Both the position numbers and the translations under genes were made by a program. A stretch of 64,000 bases of DNA from Zingiber officinale (taxonomy: Eukaryota; Streptophyta; Magnoliopsida; Zingiberales; Zingiberaceae), in NCBI RefSeq assembly GCF_018446385.1, contig NC_055987.1:28898202-28962201 (forward strand). The letters run 5' to 3'. The notes beneath the pieces were generated by a model, which did not search any database, had not been told where the DNA came from, and saw nothing but the letters and a program-made list of their open reading frames with translations. Shown here one piece after another: positions 1 to 10,799 of this stretch; position 1 is the first letter of the stretch; the number at the start of each line of letters is the position of its first letter.

Positions 1-597
1 TACTCGGGACATCGCTGTGATGCGCTCATTCCATTCGTTCTTACTTTATGCCCTGATTCATAGGTTAGACATTGACATCAGCCTACATATCTTCTCCACC
101 ATCATCTATTCAATTGGATTTGTGACTGACGATCGAGTCCATATACCATTTGGTCACATTCCATATATGTCCTCGTTGCACATTGATGTCACTAGGGAGA
201 CGTTGCCCATACGACCGAGTTCGATGTTATAGCCGCTCGGAACTTTTCCCTAGCCGGCATCCAGATAGAGATAACGGGACTATGTCTTGGCGGAGGGGGC
301 ACAGCACCAGCCGCACAGGTGGACGAGTTCATGCTCGCACTATTTCCAGAGGAAGCCGCACCAGCTCCACCACCACCCCCAGCTCGAGCACCACGACACG
401 CTCCCCGCACTCTAGCCGACCGTATGACCGGACTAGAGAGAGCTATAGCGAGTCTCCAGCAGGAGAACTCTGATTTTCATCGGGACATACGGCGAGAGGT
501 TGCCGAGTTACGAGCTGCCGGAGACACCCGACACACTGAGCTGATGGCACTTATTCGATCCTTGGGATCTGGACCACCCCCTTCATCATCTCAGTAG
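1..597 (+). pseudogene. C-terminal part of the SIRE-type 3' ORF, frameshifted
   Basis: The first 230 nt encode a segment very similar to residues in the middle of the 3' ORF product at 55628-56944 (shared stretches such as LYALxxRLDIDIxLHxF and HxPxxHI). The reading then shifts: a second frame, open from about 240 to the stop at 595-597, encodes a proline-rich stretch followed by a charged, probably coiled-coil tail (RMTGLERAIASLQQ, RREVAELRAAGDTR). The same order, a proline/acidic linker then a short coiled tail, is seen in the other copy. The function of this protein in SIRE elements is unknown; some lineages call it env-like, but no signal peptide or membrane segment is visible here. At least one frameshift breaks it. 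Confidence 0.7.
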
Positions 598-599
598 CT

Positions 600-1237
600 T
601 TAGTGATGACCTACTTCTGTAGCTACACTACTTGTAAAATATTTTGGATTTATCTAGTGATATTTCAAACCTACATTAATTATGTTTTATCTCGGTAGAC
701 TATAATTTTTCTAAAAACTAGTTTTTTTTAACTTATAAGTTAAAACTGTATGTTTTCAAAAAACTTACCATTTTTAGATTTTCAAAAACAGTTTTGGCCT
801 TAGACTAGTTTTGAATCCTTAGAAAGCATGTACCCATAGGACTAGTTTTTGAGCATCTCACCAACACCCTAGGTTTACCTTGCTTGTGTTTGACAAACAT
901 AGAAAGGGGTGAGATGCATAGGCCAACTGTCTGGACTTAAGATGCTTATTTTAGTGCATCAACATAAGTCTGGACGTTAAATACAACTCAGATATTAATC
1001 AGATTAAAGTTATTCAGTCAAGTCAAAAAAACTGACTGCTTGTAATCAACTTAATCTGACTAACCATGTGAAAGCTACTATCTTCTGATAGCTAGTTAGT
1101 ACCTAAGTGGTTAGACAGCTGGTTAAAGTTAAGTATCAAATTAAGGGGGAGGTTTATTTTTTAATTATCTCCTTAAGTGCTATTTTTTGATCTTCTCTTT
1201 CAAATCTCTCTAGAAAATTCTATCTCAATTTTTAAAA

Positions 1238-1277
<40 letters not shown>

Positions 1278-2261
1278 ACTTTGAATATTTTTAGCAAATA
1301 TTTTCAAATTTCATGTCGGGTTCAGGGGGAGGAACTAATTAAAAATTTCCCTTTATATAAAATATTTTAAATTTTGTTTGAAAAATATTTTCTTAAAAAT
1401 TTCTTAAACCTACTTTTGAAAACTAACTCTTATAAAACTAAGTTGTTTTTAAGAATTGGGTTTTACTTTTTATTGAAAATCGATTTTGAAAATTAGATTT
1501 AACTTAGTTTTGAAAATTATGGAAATTAGATTTTTCAAAACTTAAGTTTACAAACTAAGCTTCTCTAAATCAACTCAAAATTGTTTGTTTTAAATCACAA
1601 ACTTTTTATCCTTTTTACTTAGTCCTTGAAAACTCAACTTTTCAAGTATTTTAAACCATGATTTTGAAACTAGTACTTTTGAACTTTAAAATTTTGATTT
1701 TTGAAAATTAGATTTAATTATTTTACTTTATCAAAATTAGTTCTACCAAACTCCTTTGAAAACTAAAAGTAAAGTTCAAAATCAATTTGATTTGCAAAAA
1801 CTCAGTGTTGCAAATTATGAAAGTTAGATTTTTCAAACTTAAATTAAATCGTTTACAAACTTAGTGTTGAAAAATAAATCAGTTTTTGGAAAAATAAATT
1901 TTTCAAACTTAGTTTTGGAATTTTGGTGTTTGAAAACTTATGTTTGTAAATGAAACTATCTAAACTTAGCTAGCTTTCTAAAAGCTAAAAGCTAATGCTT
2001 TAAACAAATTTTCAAAAGTTCAAATTCCCCCAGATTATCTTGACATTTCAAAAAATCTGTGCTTATTTTTTTTACAATAACTCTTCACTATGATTATTTA
2101 CCTTTGTTCATTTTTTTTTGATGAATGCCAAAGGGGGAGAAGGGTTAGGTGGTTAAGTTAGCTAAACCAATTTGAAAATACTAACTAACTTAAAAATCAC
2201 ATAAATGCATGTTGTTACTTGCATATGTTTTCACTAACTTAACCAGGTTGTCATTCCATCA
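600..2261 (+). other. AT-rich non-coding 3' region of the SIRE element
   Basis: About 1.7 kb without a credible ORF lies between the 3' ORF stop and the polypurine tract. It is full of degenerate words such as TTTTGAAAACTTAGTTTT and AAGGGGGAG. The same kind of text, including the passage on leaving 'CATCTCAC(C/A)AACACC', recurs at 56945-58368 in the related element, so this is a conserved untranslated part of the family rather than random intergenic DNA. Confidence 0.65.
1247..1275. repeat. (TA)n microsatellite
   Basis: An uninterrupted run of about 14 TA dinucleotides directly follows an A13 homopolymer. Such tracts are slippage-prone, so the exact length may differ between reads or individuals. 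Confidence 0.9.
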
Positions 2262-2274
2262 AAAAGGGGGAGAT
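2262..2274 (+). promoter_or_regulatory. Polypurine tract of the SIRE element
   Basis: The purine run AAAAGGGGGAGA, followed by T, immediately precedes the LTR start TGTTGG. This is the expected position and sequence of the primer for plus-strand DNA synthesis in Copia elements. The same tract precedes the LTR at 58381. Confidence 0.8.
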
Positions 2275-3291
2275 TGTTGGTGCGGTTAGCACTAACGATT
2301 TAACCCAGGTTTTGATGAATGACAAATCAGGTTAAGTTAGTTTGTTATTGTCTGACACTTTGATCAAGTGTGCAGGAGAAGCCCAGACAGGTCGACGGGC
2401 TGACCGGATATCTGGCACGAAGTCCAGCTAGGTCGACGGCCGACCGATAGGTGGCGAAAGTCAGCGGGTTGTGACGGGCCGCGCTGGCGAAGTCAGCGTC
2501 GACGGCCGACCGGACGCTGGCGAGAAGTCCAGACGGCTCGACGGGCGGACGTCTGGCGGTAAGTGAGGTAAGTCACGGAGGGGAGTGACAGGGCGTTCCG
2601 GGAAGGAACATTAGGCGTCGATCCGGCTTAGATCCATTTCGGATGTCTAAGTCGAGATCGTGACTAGATTCGGGTCTAGACGGAATCTAAGTCATACTCT
2701 TGTTATCCATCCGTTGAACTTTAACCGTGCTAACAATCTTCTATATTGTTTTTGCCTCGGACTAACTTTGTTTTGCGGAAAGGGAGTTTTCCAAACAAGG
2801 TGGTCAGGCGCGGAGGCGCCCGGAGGTCCGAGCTCCCGGCGAATTTTATCCAGCCGAGTCGTCGCCACGTGGAGCATCATGGTTTGTGCAGTTACGTCAC
2901 ATTCCAGGCGCCCGGAAGGGATCCAGCGCTGGAACAGCATATAAAAGAAGCCCTAGCAGGAGCTTCAGTATTCAATTCTTCTCTTGCTGCTGAACGTTCT
3001 GTGCGACGCCTACATAGCTCCGACACTACGCTCCATTCTTTTCCCTTTTTGTCGGTATTTTGTTTTTAGTTTTCATTAGCATTCACTGTACGGTTCTTTT
3101 GTAATCATTATTTCGAATTGCTAGTGATTGCCCAACGAAAGTGGTCAAGGACCACGGGCCTTCGAGTAGGAGTCGTCACAGGCTCCGAACGAAGTAAAAC
3201 AACTGTGTCTATTTTACTTTTCCGCTGCGCTTATACTCTTGTTTTTCGAATCGATATTCACCCCCCCTCTATCGAATCTAACGGTCCAACA
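2275..3291 (+). repeat. 3' LTR of the SIRE element
   Basis: The LTR is 1017 bp with TG...CA termini (TGTTGG/CCAACA). It contains a GC-rich block with degenerate tandem repeats (about 2370-2560), two GGCGCC palindromes upstream of a TATA-like ATATAAAAG (about 2939-2947), and a U5 that resembles the U5 of the element at 49985-59597 (shared GGGCCTTCGAGTAGGAGTCG and CTCCGAACGAAGTAAA). The partner LTR is outside the window, so age cannot be estimated. The flanking CTACC at 3292-3296 is the probable right copy of the target duplication. Confidence 0.85.
2370..2560 (+). repeat. Degenerate tandem repeats in the SIRE LTR U3
   Basis: Several imperfect copies of a unit of roughly 35-45 bp follow one another, each with an AAGTCCAG-like start, a GTCGACGG(G/C)C core and a GACCGG...CTGGCG end. 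GTCGAC and CGGCCG palindromes recur. The units have diverged too far to set exact borders by eye. Confidence 0.55.
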
Positions 3292-3295
3292 CTAC

Positions 3296-3394
3296 CTGAT
3301 TGCGCGCTCGAGTAACATCAGCTTCTGAGACTCTATAGGAGAGTTTGCTTATCTCACGCATAATTGCATAGGCCAAGTCATCCAAACAATCAAG
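3296..3394 (-). CDS. MPPBETA: Mitochondrial processing peptidase beta subunit, one internal exon
   Basis: Read on the minus strand, an AG acceptor (after a pyrimidine-rich stretch) is followed by exactly 99 nt encoding 33 residues and then CAG|GTAG. The peptide has the signatures DCLDDLAYAIM, SYRVSEADVT and RARNQ, which match the C-terminal domain of plant MPP-beta, also a core subunit of respiratory complex III. MPP removes presequences from imported mitochondrial proteins. Both splice phases are 0 and no codon is broken. The downstream exons would lie left of the SIRE insertion, outside the window. No upstream exon was found between 3395 and 5728, where one would be expected. It is therefore either an orphan fragment or a gene whose upstream exons were moved away. 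Confidence 0.8.
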
Positions 3395-4122
3395 CTGCTC
3401 AAAAATGGGAAAAGCAGTTAGCCACAAAGTCAGCTCTGAGAAGAGCCGAATGGATAGTTAAGTGTTATAGGTAACTGCAGAATCCATTTGTTTCATACAA
3501 TATAACTAATCACCATTTGACAACAGATGCTTTACAACATCAAAAAGTATAGCATGTGTATATATCAAATTTTTAGAAAAAAGTTCAACAAGTAAGACAA
3601 AAGCAAAGATCTTTACCGTTCAAATATCATATAATACCATAGAAAATAAACAGAACCTGGAAGTCCATGTTTTCCAATAATAAAAAAAAAATAATTCTGA
3701 GTGGGGGTTGCGCATTTAATGGCAGGTATAGAATAATTCGGAGTGGATAAAGCCATAGTTAACCTCATTCCTGTATATCATCAAGATAAACTTGTAACAT
3801 TTCCACCATCTACTTATGATACAGTACAAAATCCATTTCCAAACTAACAATTAAGTGTGAATTGTTGCCAATATGTGACATGATAACTAATAATTTTATA
3901 TCATCTAGGATGCAACAATAGAGCAAATTGCTGCAAGTTTCTTTCATACAACCTCACTCTTTAAGTGTGAATATCAACATATGACTTTATCTAAATAATT
4001 ATATACTTCAATATTGCATAAGCACTAACAGATGCCTGAGTCTCTAACTAACTAGATATCAGAATAAAACCCCCAATAGCTGATTACATTAGAGCGACCA
4101 TTTTCAAGAATGAGATTAAGAT
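3395..4122. other. AT-rich DNA without recognisable genes
   Basis: This stretch would be the intron upstream of the MPP-beta exon. No coding exon, repeat array or RNA gene could be recognised on either strand. Confidence 0.5.
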
Positions 4123-4648
4123 CCACGTGGGCCTGATATGAAATAATATCAGGCTCAACTTTCATCAACGCTGGAGAAGTTTTATAGGTCCACCTAGAAT
4201 TGGTTGATCATCATAGGTATTTATTTTGTTAATGGTTCTATTGACTGCTACATTAACCTAATTTTTAGGACTAGTGCAAATTATAGACAATTTAGCAAAA
4301 AACGATGATACTACAGTCAGAAGGTTTAGTTTCTTAATATGATATTTTCTAAATCTTGTGTATTACTTGAATGTTATCTTCTCATAGGAACTGTGCTATA
4401 GAGTTTGAAATCAAGTATATATTCTTAGTCATTCTCTCACTTGTGATCTACCTTTATGTCCTTGTGTGTGCATGCCAATGACTTTCATTTTAGGTTTAGG
4501 GAGAAACAAGCTTTTGAAAGTTGTCTGTTTTCATGTTATGATGATAACTTTTCATATTTACATGGCTGACTTCATTGTTTTCCCATACATATAACTTCTC
4601 CAGCATTAATGAAAGTTAGTCCTGAAATGATTTCATATCAAGCCCACG
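4123..4648. mobile_element. Fold-back/MITE-like element 1
   Basis: About 57 bp at 4123-4180 (starting CCACGTGGGCCTGATATGAA) recur as an inverted, roughly 85-90% matching copy at 4594-4650 (ending CATATCAAGCCCACG). The ~410-bp interior is AT-rich with no ORF. This is the structure of a miniature inverted-repeat element; no transposase is present and the target duplication is unclear. Confidence 0.65.
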
Positions 4649-4650
4649 TT

Positions 4651-5025
4651 GGGCCTGATGCGATTCCATATCAGGGTCAACGTGAGTTTTTTTGACGATT
4701 CTTTGATTTTATATATTAATATCTATGAAAAGTCAAAATAAATAATGGACATCATATTTGAACTCCTTGCAACATCAGAAATCTATAGGAACTAAAATGG
4801 GTGCAATCGGAGCTCTCTAGGTCCATTAATGAATTTTGACTGAAACCCACTAATGGACCTAGGGAGCTCCGATTGCATTCATTTCAGTTCCTATATATTT
4901 CTGATATTGCAAGAAGTTCAAATATGGTATCCATTATTTATTTCGCCTTTTCATAGATGTTAATATATCAAATCAAAGAATCGACAAAAAAAACTCACAT
5001 TGGGCTTGATATGGGCTCATATCAA
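4651..5025. mobile_element. Fold-back element 2, near-complete hairpin
   Basis: Almost the whole segment is one inverted repeat centred near 4845. The arm from about 4672 (GTCAACGTGAG, TTTGACGATTCTTTGATTTTA) returns inverted at about 4965-5010, and the inner parts, including GGAGCTCTCTAGGTCCATTA, pair across a short loop. The transcript would fold into a hairpin of about 170 bp, a typical source of small RNAs. No coding capacity. Confidence 0.75.
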
Positions 5026-5345
5026 AGCCAACGTGAGCGTTTTTGACGATTCTTTCATTTTACATGTTAACATTTATGAAAAACCAAAAATAAATAATGA
5101 ACATCATATTTGAACTCCTTGCAATTTCAAAAATCCATAAAAACTAAAATGGATGCAATTAGAGTTCTCTAGGTCCATCAGTGGGTTTTGACCGAAAATC
5201 CACTGATGAACTAGAGAACTCCGATTACACTTATTTTAATTCCAGTGGATTTTTGAAATTATAAGAAGTTCACATATGTTATTCATTATTTATTTTTATT
5301 TCTTCAAATGTATTAATATGTTATTAAAAAATAGACTAATGTTAT
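5026..5345. mobile_element. Fold-back element 3, diverged copy of element 2
   Basis: This segment repeats the sequence of element 2 in the same order with about 80-85% similarity (CCAACGTGAGCG, TTTGACGATTCTTTCATTTT, then the central GAGTTCTCTAGGTCCATCAG hairpin centred near 5190). Its right arm loses similarity after about 5310, so the outer terminus is missing or decayed. Confidence 0.65.
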
Positions 5346-5728
5346 TCATATGTTTTGCATGTCGATAAAAAAAAAAGAAAAAGAGAAATATAATGGAAAA
5401 GAAAAATGAAAGAAAAAGTCAAATTGTAAAGAGGGTAAAATAAAAAATGTATTTAACAAAACATGTTCTTTGATAAATATCAAAATAGTGTACGCCTTTT
5501 GATAAATTTAAATCTCTACACGAGCGTTTGATAAATTGCCAAAAAAAAAATATAGGGAACAAATATCCTTTGCTTATATGCGAAGAGCACAACGCCACTT
5601 TGGTAACAGTATGAGCAAGAAAAGATGATATCGAGGTGTACACAACAATATGACGGGGATTTTTACAATAAATCAAACCCTAAACTGTAGTAAAATGAAA
5701 ACAAAAATGATGAGGATAAAATCCAAGC
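5346..5728. other. 3' flank of TPLATE
   Basis: AT-rich sequence directly downstream of the TPLATE stop codon. It would contain the 3' UTR and polyadenylation site of the minus-strand gene. No defined signal stands out from the general A/T richness. Confidence 0.4.
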
Positions 5729-6018
5729 TCATTGTACTTTGATGGCCTTTTCTTTGCATAGCATATGCCACTCTTGTAGGACTACTGACTGAAGAGCACG
5801 ATGTTCAACTTCCTCTGCTGTGAGTTCTGACAATGTCGAAGGTTCTTTTGAATTTTCATCGTCTTCATCTTTCTTTTTGCCTCCTTCCTCTTTCTCCTCT
5901 TACTCCTTTTCCTTTGGCAGCTGTGGCGGTGGTCTGGATGCTTTAAACAAGGCTATCTTTTCCATGGAGATTCTTAACCTCTCTGCTGCTGCAATCTTGA
6001 CCTCTTCTTCAGGCATGT
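5729..6018 (-). CDS. TPLATE: TPLATE exon 7, 3' part, with a premature TAA
   Basis: From the other copy of the duplication (6014-6018) the frame continues MPEEEVKIAAAERLRISMEK and IALFKAS, then the lysine/glutamate-rich tail, then LTAEEVEHRALQ and VVLQEWHMLCKEKAIKVQ, ending at TGA 5729-5731. This matches the C terminus of plant TPLATE. A TAA at 5900-5902 interrupts the charged linker, probably from GAA. Confidence 0.9.
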
Positions 6019-8322
6019 TGTAACGACCCGCCCTCTACTACTAGGCTGTAAGGTCGAATCGCTACAGTTATGCTGTGCTATACTGTGCGGAAAGCTGAGC
6101 TAATTAAAATTTTACTAATTATCTGATTAATGTTAATTCGGACACTAACATTCCGGTGTACCTTGGAGTTGTACATATGCTAGGGGAGGTATTTATAACT
6201 GGTAACACCCTCCGGATCGATCCACAGACCGATCTCTTGTCGGTACGTCACAAGACCCGGATCGGCGGTTGTCCGATCCGGCTATATCCCGTCCCCGGTG
6301 GATCGGTCTCTACCGACCGATCTGGATCGGTCGGTGGCCGATCGCACTGGAAATCGGGGACTCGCTATCTTGGATCGGTCGACCGATCCGTGAAATCGGG
6401 GACTCGCTCAGTAGTCTGATCGGTCGGTGGCCGATCCGAGAATCTGATACATATCAGACTGGTGGATTGGTGGTGACCGATCGGTGACAACAGACCTTGA
6501 TCGGTCGGGAGACCGATCGAGTCTGTTCACCCGGAACTCCGATTTCGACACTTTGGCGTGCCAAAACCCCACCTAACATCTAACTAATGCATCATAAACT
6601 ATTCTAACCACATGTAATAACATTCTAACGACATAAACTAGTAATCTAACTTAACATATGGCATAGTTTAGAAATTCATGGCAACACACAACTAAAAGTG
6701 CCTAGAACATGAAAACCAAAACCAATAAATAAAATGCTAAAGTAAATGCTAAAGAGTCTAATGCTCAATTTGCTACGTCCCCTAAGGATCTTTGATTCCG
6801 GTTCCATACACACCCACCATCTTTGCATTGCCCTCCAGCTTCCTCTGCTAGTCCATTTTCCTTTTACCTGTATCTGCAGTATAAGGAAAATAGTATCTGT
6901 AAGCCAAAAAGCTTAGTAAGAAACCATCTACCTCACAAAATTATGCATTCGATGCAGTATGCTTTTAAATCATGCTATTTGAAAATATGCACTGAACTTA
7001 CTAAGACATGATATACTGAAATCATAAGGCATAACATATGAGCATGACATAAGCAACACTGAACTGAATATAGGCTAAACTAACTGAAACTAAATCAGAA
7101 CTGGAAACAAACTCAACTAGCATAACTGATTTTGAGTTTTGAAATCTAATACATAATAAGTGAAAATACTAACCATCTTTGTTGGGCGAATCAGATTTAC
7201 TTCTCTTGTAGCAGATCCCTACTAGACCGGGGTTGCAGTCCGAATTTAGCAGGGTTGTCTAGGCTATCTGAACCTAGGGACGATGTGGGATCCGACCCAA
7301 TGGATATCTAATCCAAAGACGGTGCCACCGAAAATAAAATCGATATCTATAGCTAGCGCTATAATATGTTGTTTCTAGGTTATCTCAACCTAGAGCTGGG
7401 TTGTCTGAACCTAGAGGCGATGGGAGCCCACCCATTGGACCGTAGTCCCATACAAACTAAAATAAACCGATTTCTGTTTTAAACGCTTCTAATGCATTTA
7501 TCGTAGTATTAAAATGCCTAAGTTGCATTTTACGGATCTAGTTATTTTATCGAACACTTAGCGTGCCCCAACTCTCCTCTTTATTAGGAGACCACCTTTA
7601 GGCACCCGACAACGTCTACAACCCCAATCAAGAGGGTAGGCGTGTCAGGCCCATCTAAAGGTGCTCAACTAAATCCCTAAATCTGAGAGGAGGGTTAAAA
7701 CACCCTACATGTCAACAAAATCTGCATATTACTAAACTAATGCATAAAAAATCCAAACGGAGCTATTATACTGCAGGTGAAGGGTTTCTTACCTCTTGAT
7801 CGTAATTTCTTACGATTCTATTCGCTAGAGTTCCGGTGGAGATGATCCTCTCGACGATCCGATCACGTCTTCGCGTTCCTCTCGCGGAGAAGAACCTCTT
7901 CGTGTTGGAGTCGTCACGAAGATGAACCTATGGACCCTTGCCTTGGTGTGCCGTGCGTGAGGAAGAGGAGAAGGAGGGAGAGGCGGCGGTGAGGTTTGGA
8001 AGGAAAAGTGGCGTGAGGTGAGGAGGTGCGAACCAATCCTAAAATAAACCAACCTAACTTAAGTTCTTCTATTTATATTGAGTGGGTAACTAGGCCCAAT
8101 TCTAATATAAATATAATCGATTCTCTTTCTTTCGACGGCTCTGCTGGGTTCACGGTTACTAAACTTATCCAGTAAACCATAGGTCTCGTGTTCGATTCCG
8201 CTAAGCTATTTTACTGGTTCTAATTATTTTTCTACATTACTCGGAAAATTCCTAATAATATCTAAAAATTCTAAAAATCATACTATATTTCTAAAAGCAG
8301 TTTTGAGAATTTAAGCTTTACA
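6019..8322 (-). repeat. 3' LTR of the Gypsy element in TPLATE
   Basis: This 2304-bp LTR starts TGTAACGACC and ends GCTTTACA on the plus strand. It pairs with 12752-15122. In element orientation a TATA box (ATATAAATAG) lies near 8067-8077. About 6220-6530 holds a cluster of GATCGGTC/GACCGATC palindromes. Relative to its partner it shows many 1-3 nt losses and a few substitutions. Confidence 0.93.
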
Positions 8323-8340
8323 ATCCCCTATACCTTATAA
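8323..8340 (-). promoter_or_regulatory. Polypurine tract of the Gypsy element
   Basis: In element orientation the sequence just before the 3' LTR reads AAGGTATAGGGGAT, a purine-rich run in the position expected for plus-strand priming. Confidence 0.6.
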
Positions 8341-8479
8341 AAGTTCGTCCTCAAACTCTGGTACTTCTATCTCATGCTGGCCTCTGTCTCCCAAGTCGCC
8401 TCTGCTGCTGTGTGATTTTGCCAGGTGACTTTGACTAATGGTACTTCCTTGTTCGTAATTTCTTTACCGCTCGGCTCTA

Positions 8480-10799
8480 TTATCCGAATAAATCATCATG
8501 TGAGATCATCACGGACTGCACTAACCGGGGCTCAATCACCGGTGGCGTCTGGAATATGCTTCTTAAGATGGAGACATGAAATACGTTGTGGACTGACATC
8601 TCCCGAGGTAGCTCTAGCTCATATGCTACCTTGCCCACTCTCTTCGTGATAAGGTATGGTCCCACATATCTGGGAGCTAGCTTGTCCTTCTTCCCAAAAC
8701 GCATGACTCCCTTCATGGGAGCTACTCGAGGAAAACTGTATCCCCAACTGAAAACTCTGGGGTCTGCGTCGTGTATCGGCATAGCTTTTCTGGCGGCTGT
8801 ATAGCTGCTGTGGTATCCGCCACTAGATCTGTCTCAAGCTCTAGTTCCTTCGTTCACCACTCTCGTACCAACAAATTGGTGATCGCACCTCCGCCCATAG
8901 AGTGCCTCATAAGGTGTCATCGCGATAGTGACTCGATAAGCTTGTTGTATGCAAGCTCGATATTTGCACCAACTTCCTCAAGTCTAGGGCACGCCGGGCA
9001 TATCTTGAGTACCGATTTACTCGCTCGCTTAACCATCATCGCGAGGATGGAAGGTTTGAATTTCAATTTGGTGCCCAATGTCGTGTACACACTCCCGGAA
9101 GTGTGATGTGAATCTACTGTCTCTGTGCGAAATGATGGTTCGTGGGACTCCATGGAGTTTGACGATCTCCTGGAGATACAACTGCAGCTTCTCCATGGAG
9201 TAGGATATCTTGATAGCTAAAAAGTGGGCTCTGTCGACTATTACCCGGATGGTATCAAAACCATTCGTGGTTCTCGGTAGCCCACTATGAAGTCCATCGA
9301 GATATCCTCCCACTTCCATTCGGAATCAGATAGGCTGCAGAACTCCGTGATGTTACGCCTTGACCCTCTGACAGGTGAGGAGATGCTAACATATCTGGCG
9401 ATGTCTCGCTTCATCCCGGGCCACCAAAAACGTTTCTTCTGGTCTTGATACATTTTGGTGGAGCTCGGATGCATAGGGAGTCTGTGAGCCTCATCTAAAA
9501 TCTGTCGTAGCTCCTCCCGATCCGGAACACATAGTCTATCACCAAAATACAACACCACTCGGACACTCAATTCTCTATTTTCCGATTCTAGCCCTTGCTT
9601 GATTTTTCTCAATTTCGGGATCCCGGTCTGATCAATATCACCAAGCAAGGTAGACTCTAAGGTCGTAGTAGAGAGCTGTCCGACGATAAGTTCGAGACCG
9701 AAATCCGCGATCTCCTTATGTAGGGGTGGTGACATGGTGCTAGAGATAATAAGGTAGCGCTGGATTTTCGCTAAGTGCATCTGCTACCCTATTGGCTTTC
9801 CCGGGTGGTAGAGGATGTCTATGTCATAATCTTTGACTAGCTCAGCCACTGTGTCGCGTATTCGGATCCTACGGTGAAGAAGTACTTGGACTGATGATCT
9901 ATATACACCTGTGACCGAGCTCCATACAAGTAATGTCTCCAATTTTGAGAGCGAACACTACTGCTGCTCAAGATCATGAGTAGGGTAGTTCTTCTCATAA
10001 TCCTTGAGTTGGCAGGCATAGGCGATTACCTTGTCATCTTGCATCGACCGCCTCCTAATCCCAATTTAGGCGCCACTATATATATCGTCGATTTTTAAGG
10101 TTTAATAGGTGCACTAGTCAATCTCCTCTTGAGTTATTTGAAATTTCTCATCCTCATCCACCGAAATTTCTTGTTCTTTACGGTGAGAGGTGGAGAGGCT
10201 ATCCCGAGAAGTCCTCTACAAACTTTCTGTAATATCCTGCTAATCCCAGAAAGCTCCCGATCTCGTTGGCGTTCCTAGGTCTCCTCCAGTTACTTACCGC
10301 TTCTATCTTGCTGGGATCTACCATAATACTATCCTTTGAGATTACGTGACCTGTGAAGGACACCTGATTTAGCCAAAACTCACATTTCGTGAACTTGGCG
10401 TATAGCTGGGTCTGAATACTAGTTTCCGGTGCTCGAGTGTTCTTCCCGAGTTCCTGAGTAGATAAGAATGTCATCGATAAACACAATAACAAACTTATCT
10501 AAATACTCCCTGAATCTCTGTTCACGAGATCCATGAATGTAGGAGCATTTGTCACGCTAAAGGCATGACTACGAACTCGTAATGTCCGTATCTGGTCCTG
10601 AATGCCGTCTTCGGTATATCACCCTCCTTGACTCGACTTGGTGATATCCTGATCCGAGGTCAATTTTGAGAACACCGCTGCTCCCTTTAATTGGTCGAAC
10701 AGTCATCTGGAAGAGGATACCGTTCTTGATCGTGACCCGATTCAGTGCTCGTAGTCTATACAGTAGCATGCTTCCATCCTTCTTCTTCACGAATAGCAC
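8480..10799 (-). pseudogene. Gypsy pol remnant: RT, RNase H, integrase
   Basis: Successive minus-strand fragments in different frames give the pol order. RT starts near 10799 ([20 protein letters not shown]) and its catalytic box FIDDILIYS is readable near 10455-10500. An RT thumb/connection segment ([16 protein letters not shown]) lies at 10199-10492. RNase H is only hinted at 9837-10019. The integrase zinc-binding part (RFWWPGMKRDIARYV) and core (HGVPRTIISHRDSRFTSHF) lie between 9780 and 9029, and the C-terminal module (KDKLAPRYVGPYLI, NVFHVSIL) at 8480-8782. At least five frame changes are needed, so no functional polyprotein can be made as written. Confidence 0.85.

Larger units (their letters stand above)
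1..3291 (+). mobile_element. 3' part of a SIRE/Maximus-type Copia LTR retrotransposon
   Basis: The window opens inside this element. In order there is the tail of an extra 3' ORF, about 1.7 kb of AT-rich non-coding DNA, a polypurine tract ending at 2274, and one LTR (2275-3291) that starts TGTTGG and ends CCAACA. A long 3' ORF after pol and a GGGGGAGAT tract before a TGTTGG LTR are typical of the SIRE/Maximus lineage of Ty1/Copia. The 3' ORF is clearly related to that of the element at 49985-59597, but the LTRs are different families. Gag, pol and the 5' LTR lie off the left edge. It is inserted just inside an intron of a minus-strand MPP-beta gene. The lineage call rests on structure and ORF similarity, not a database search. 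Confidence 0.85.
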
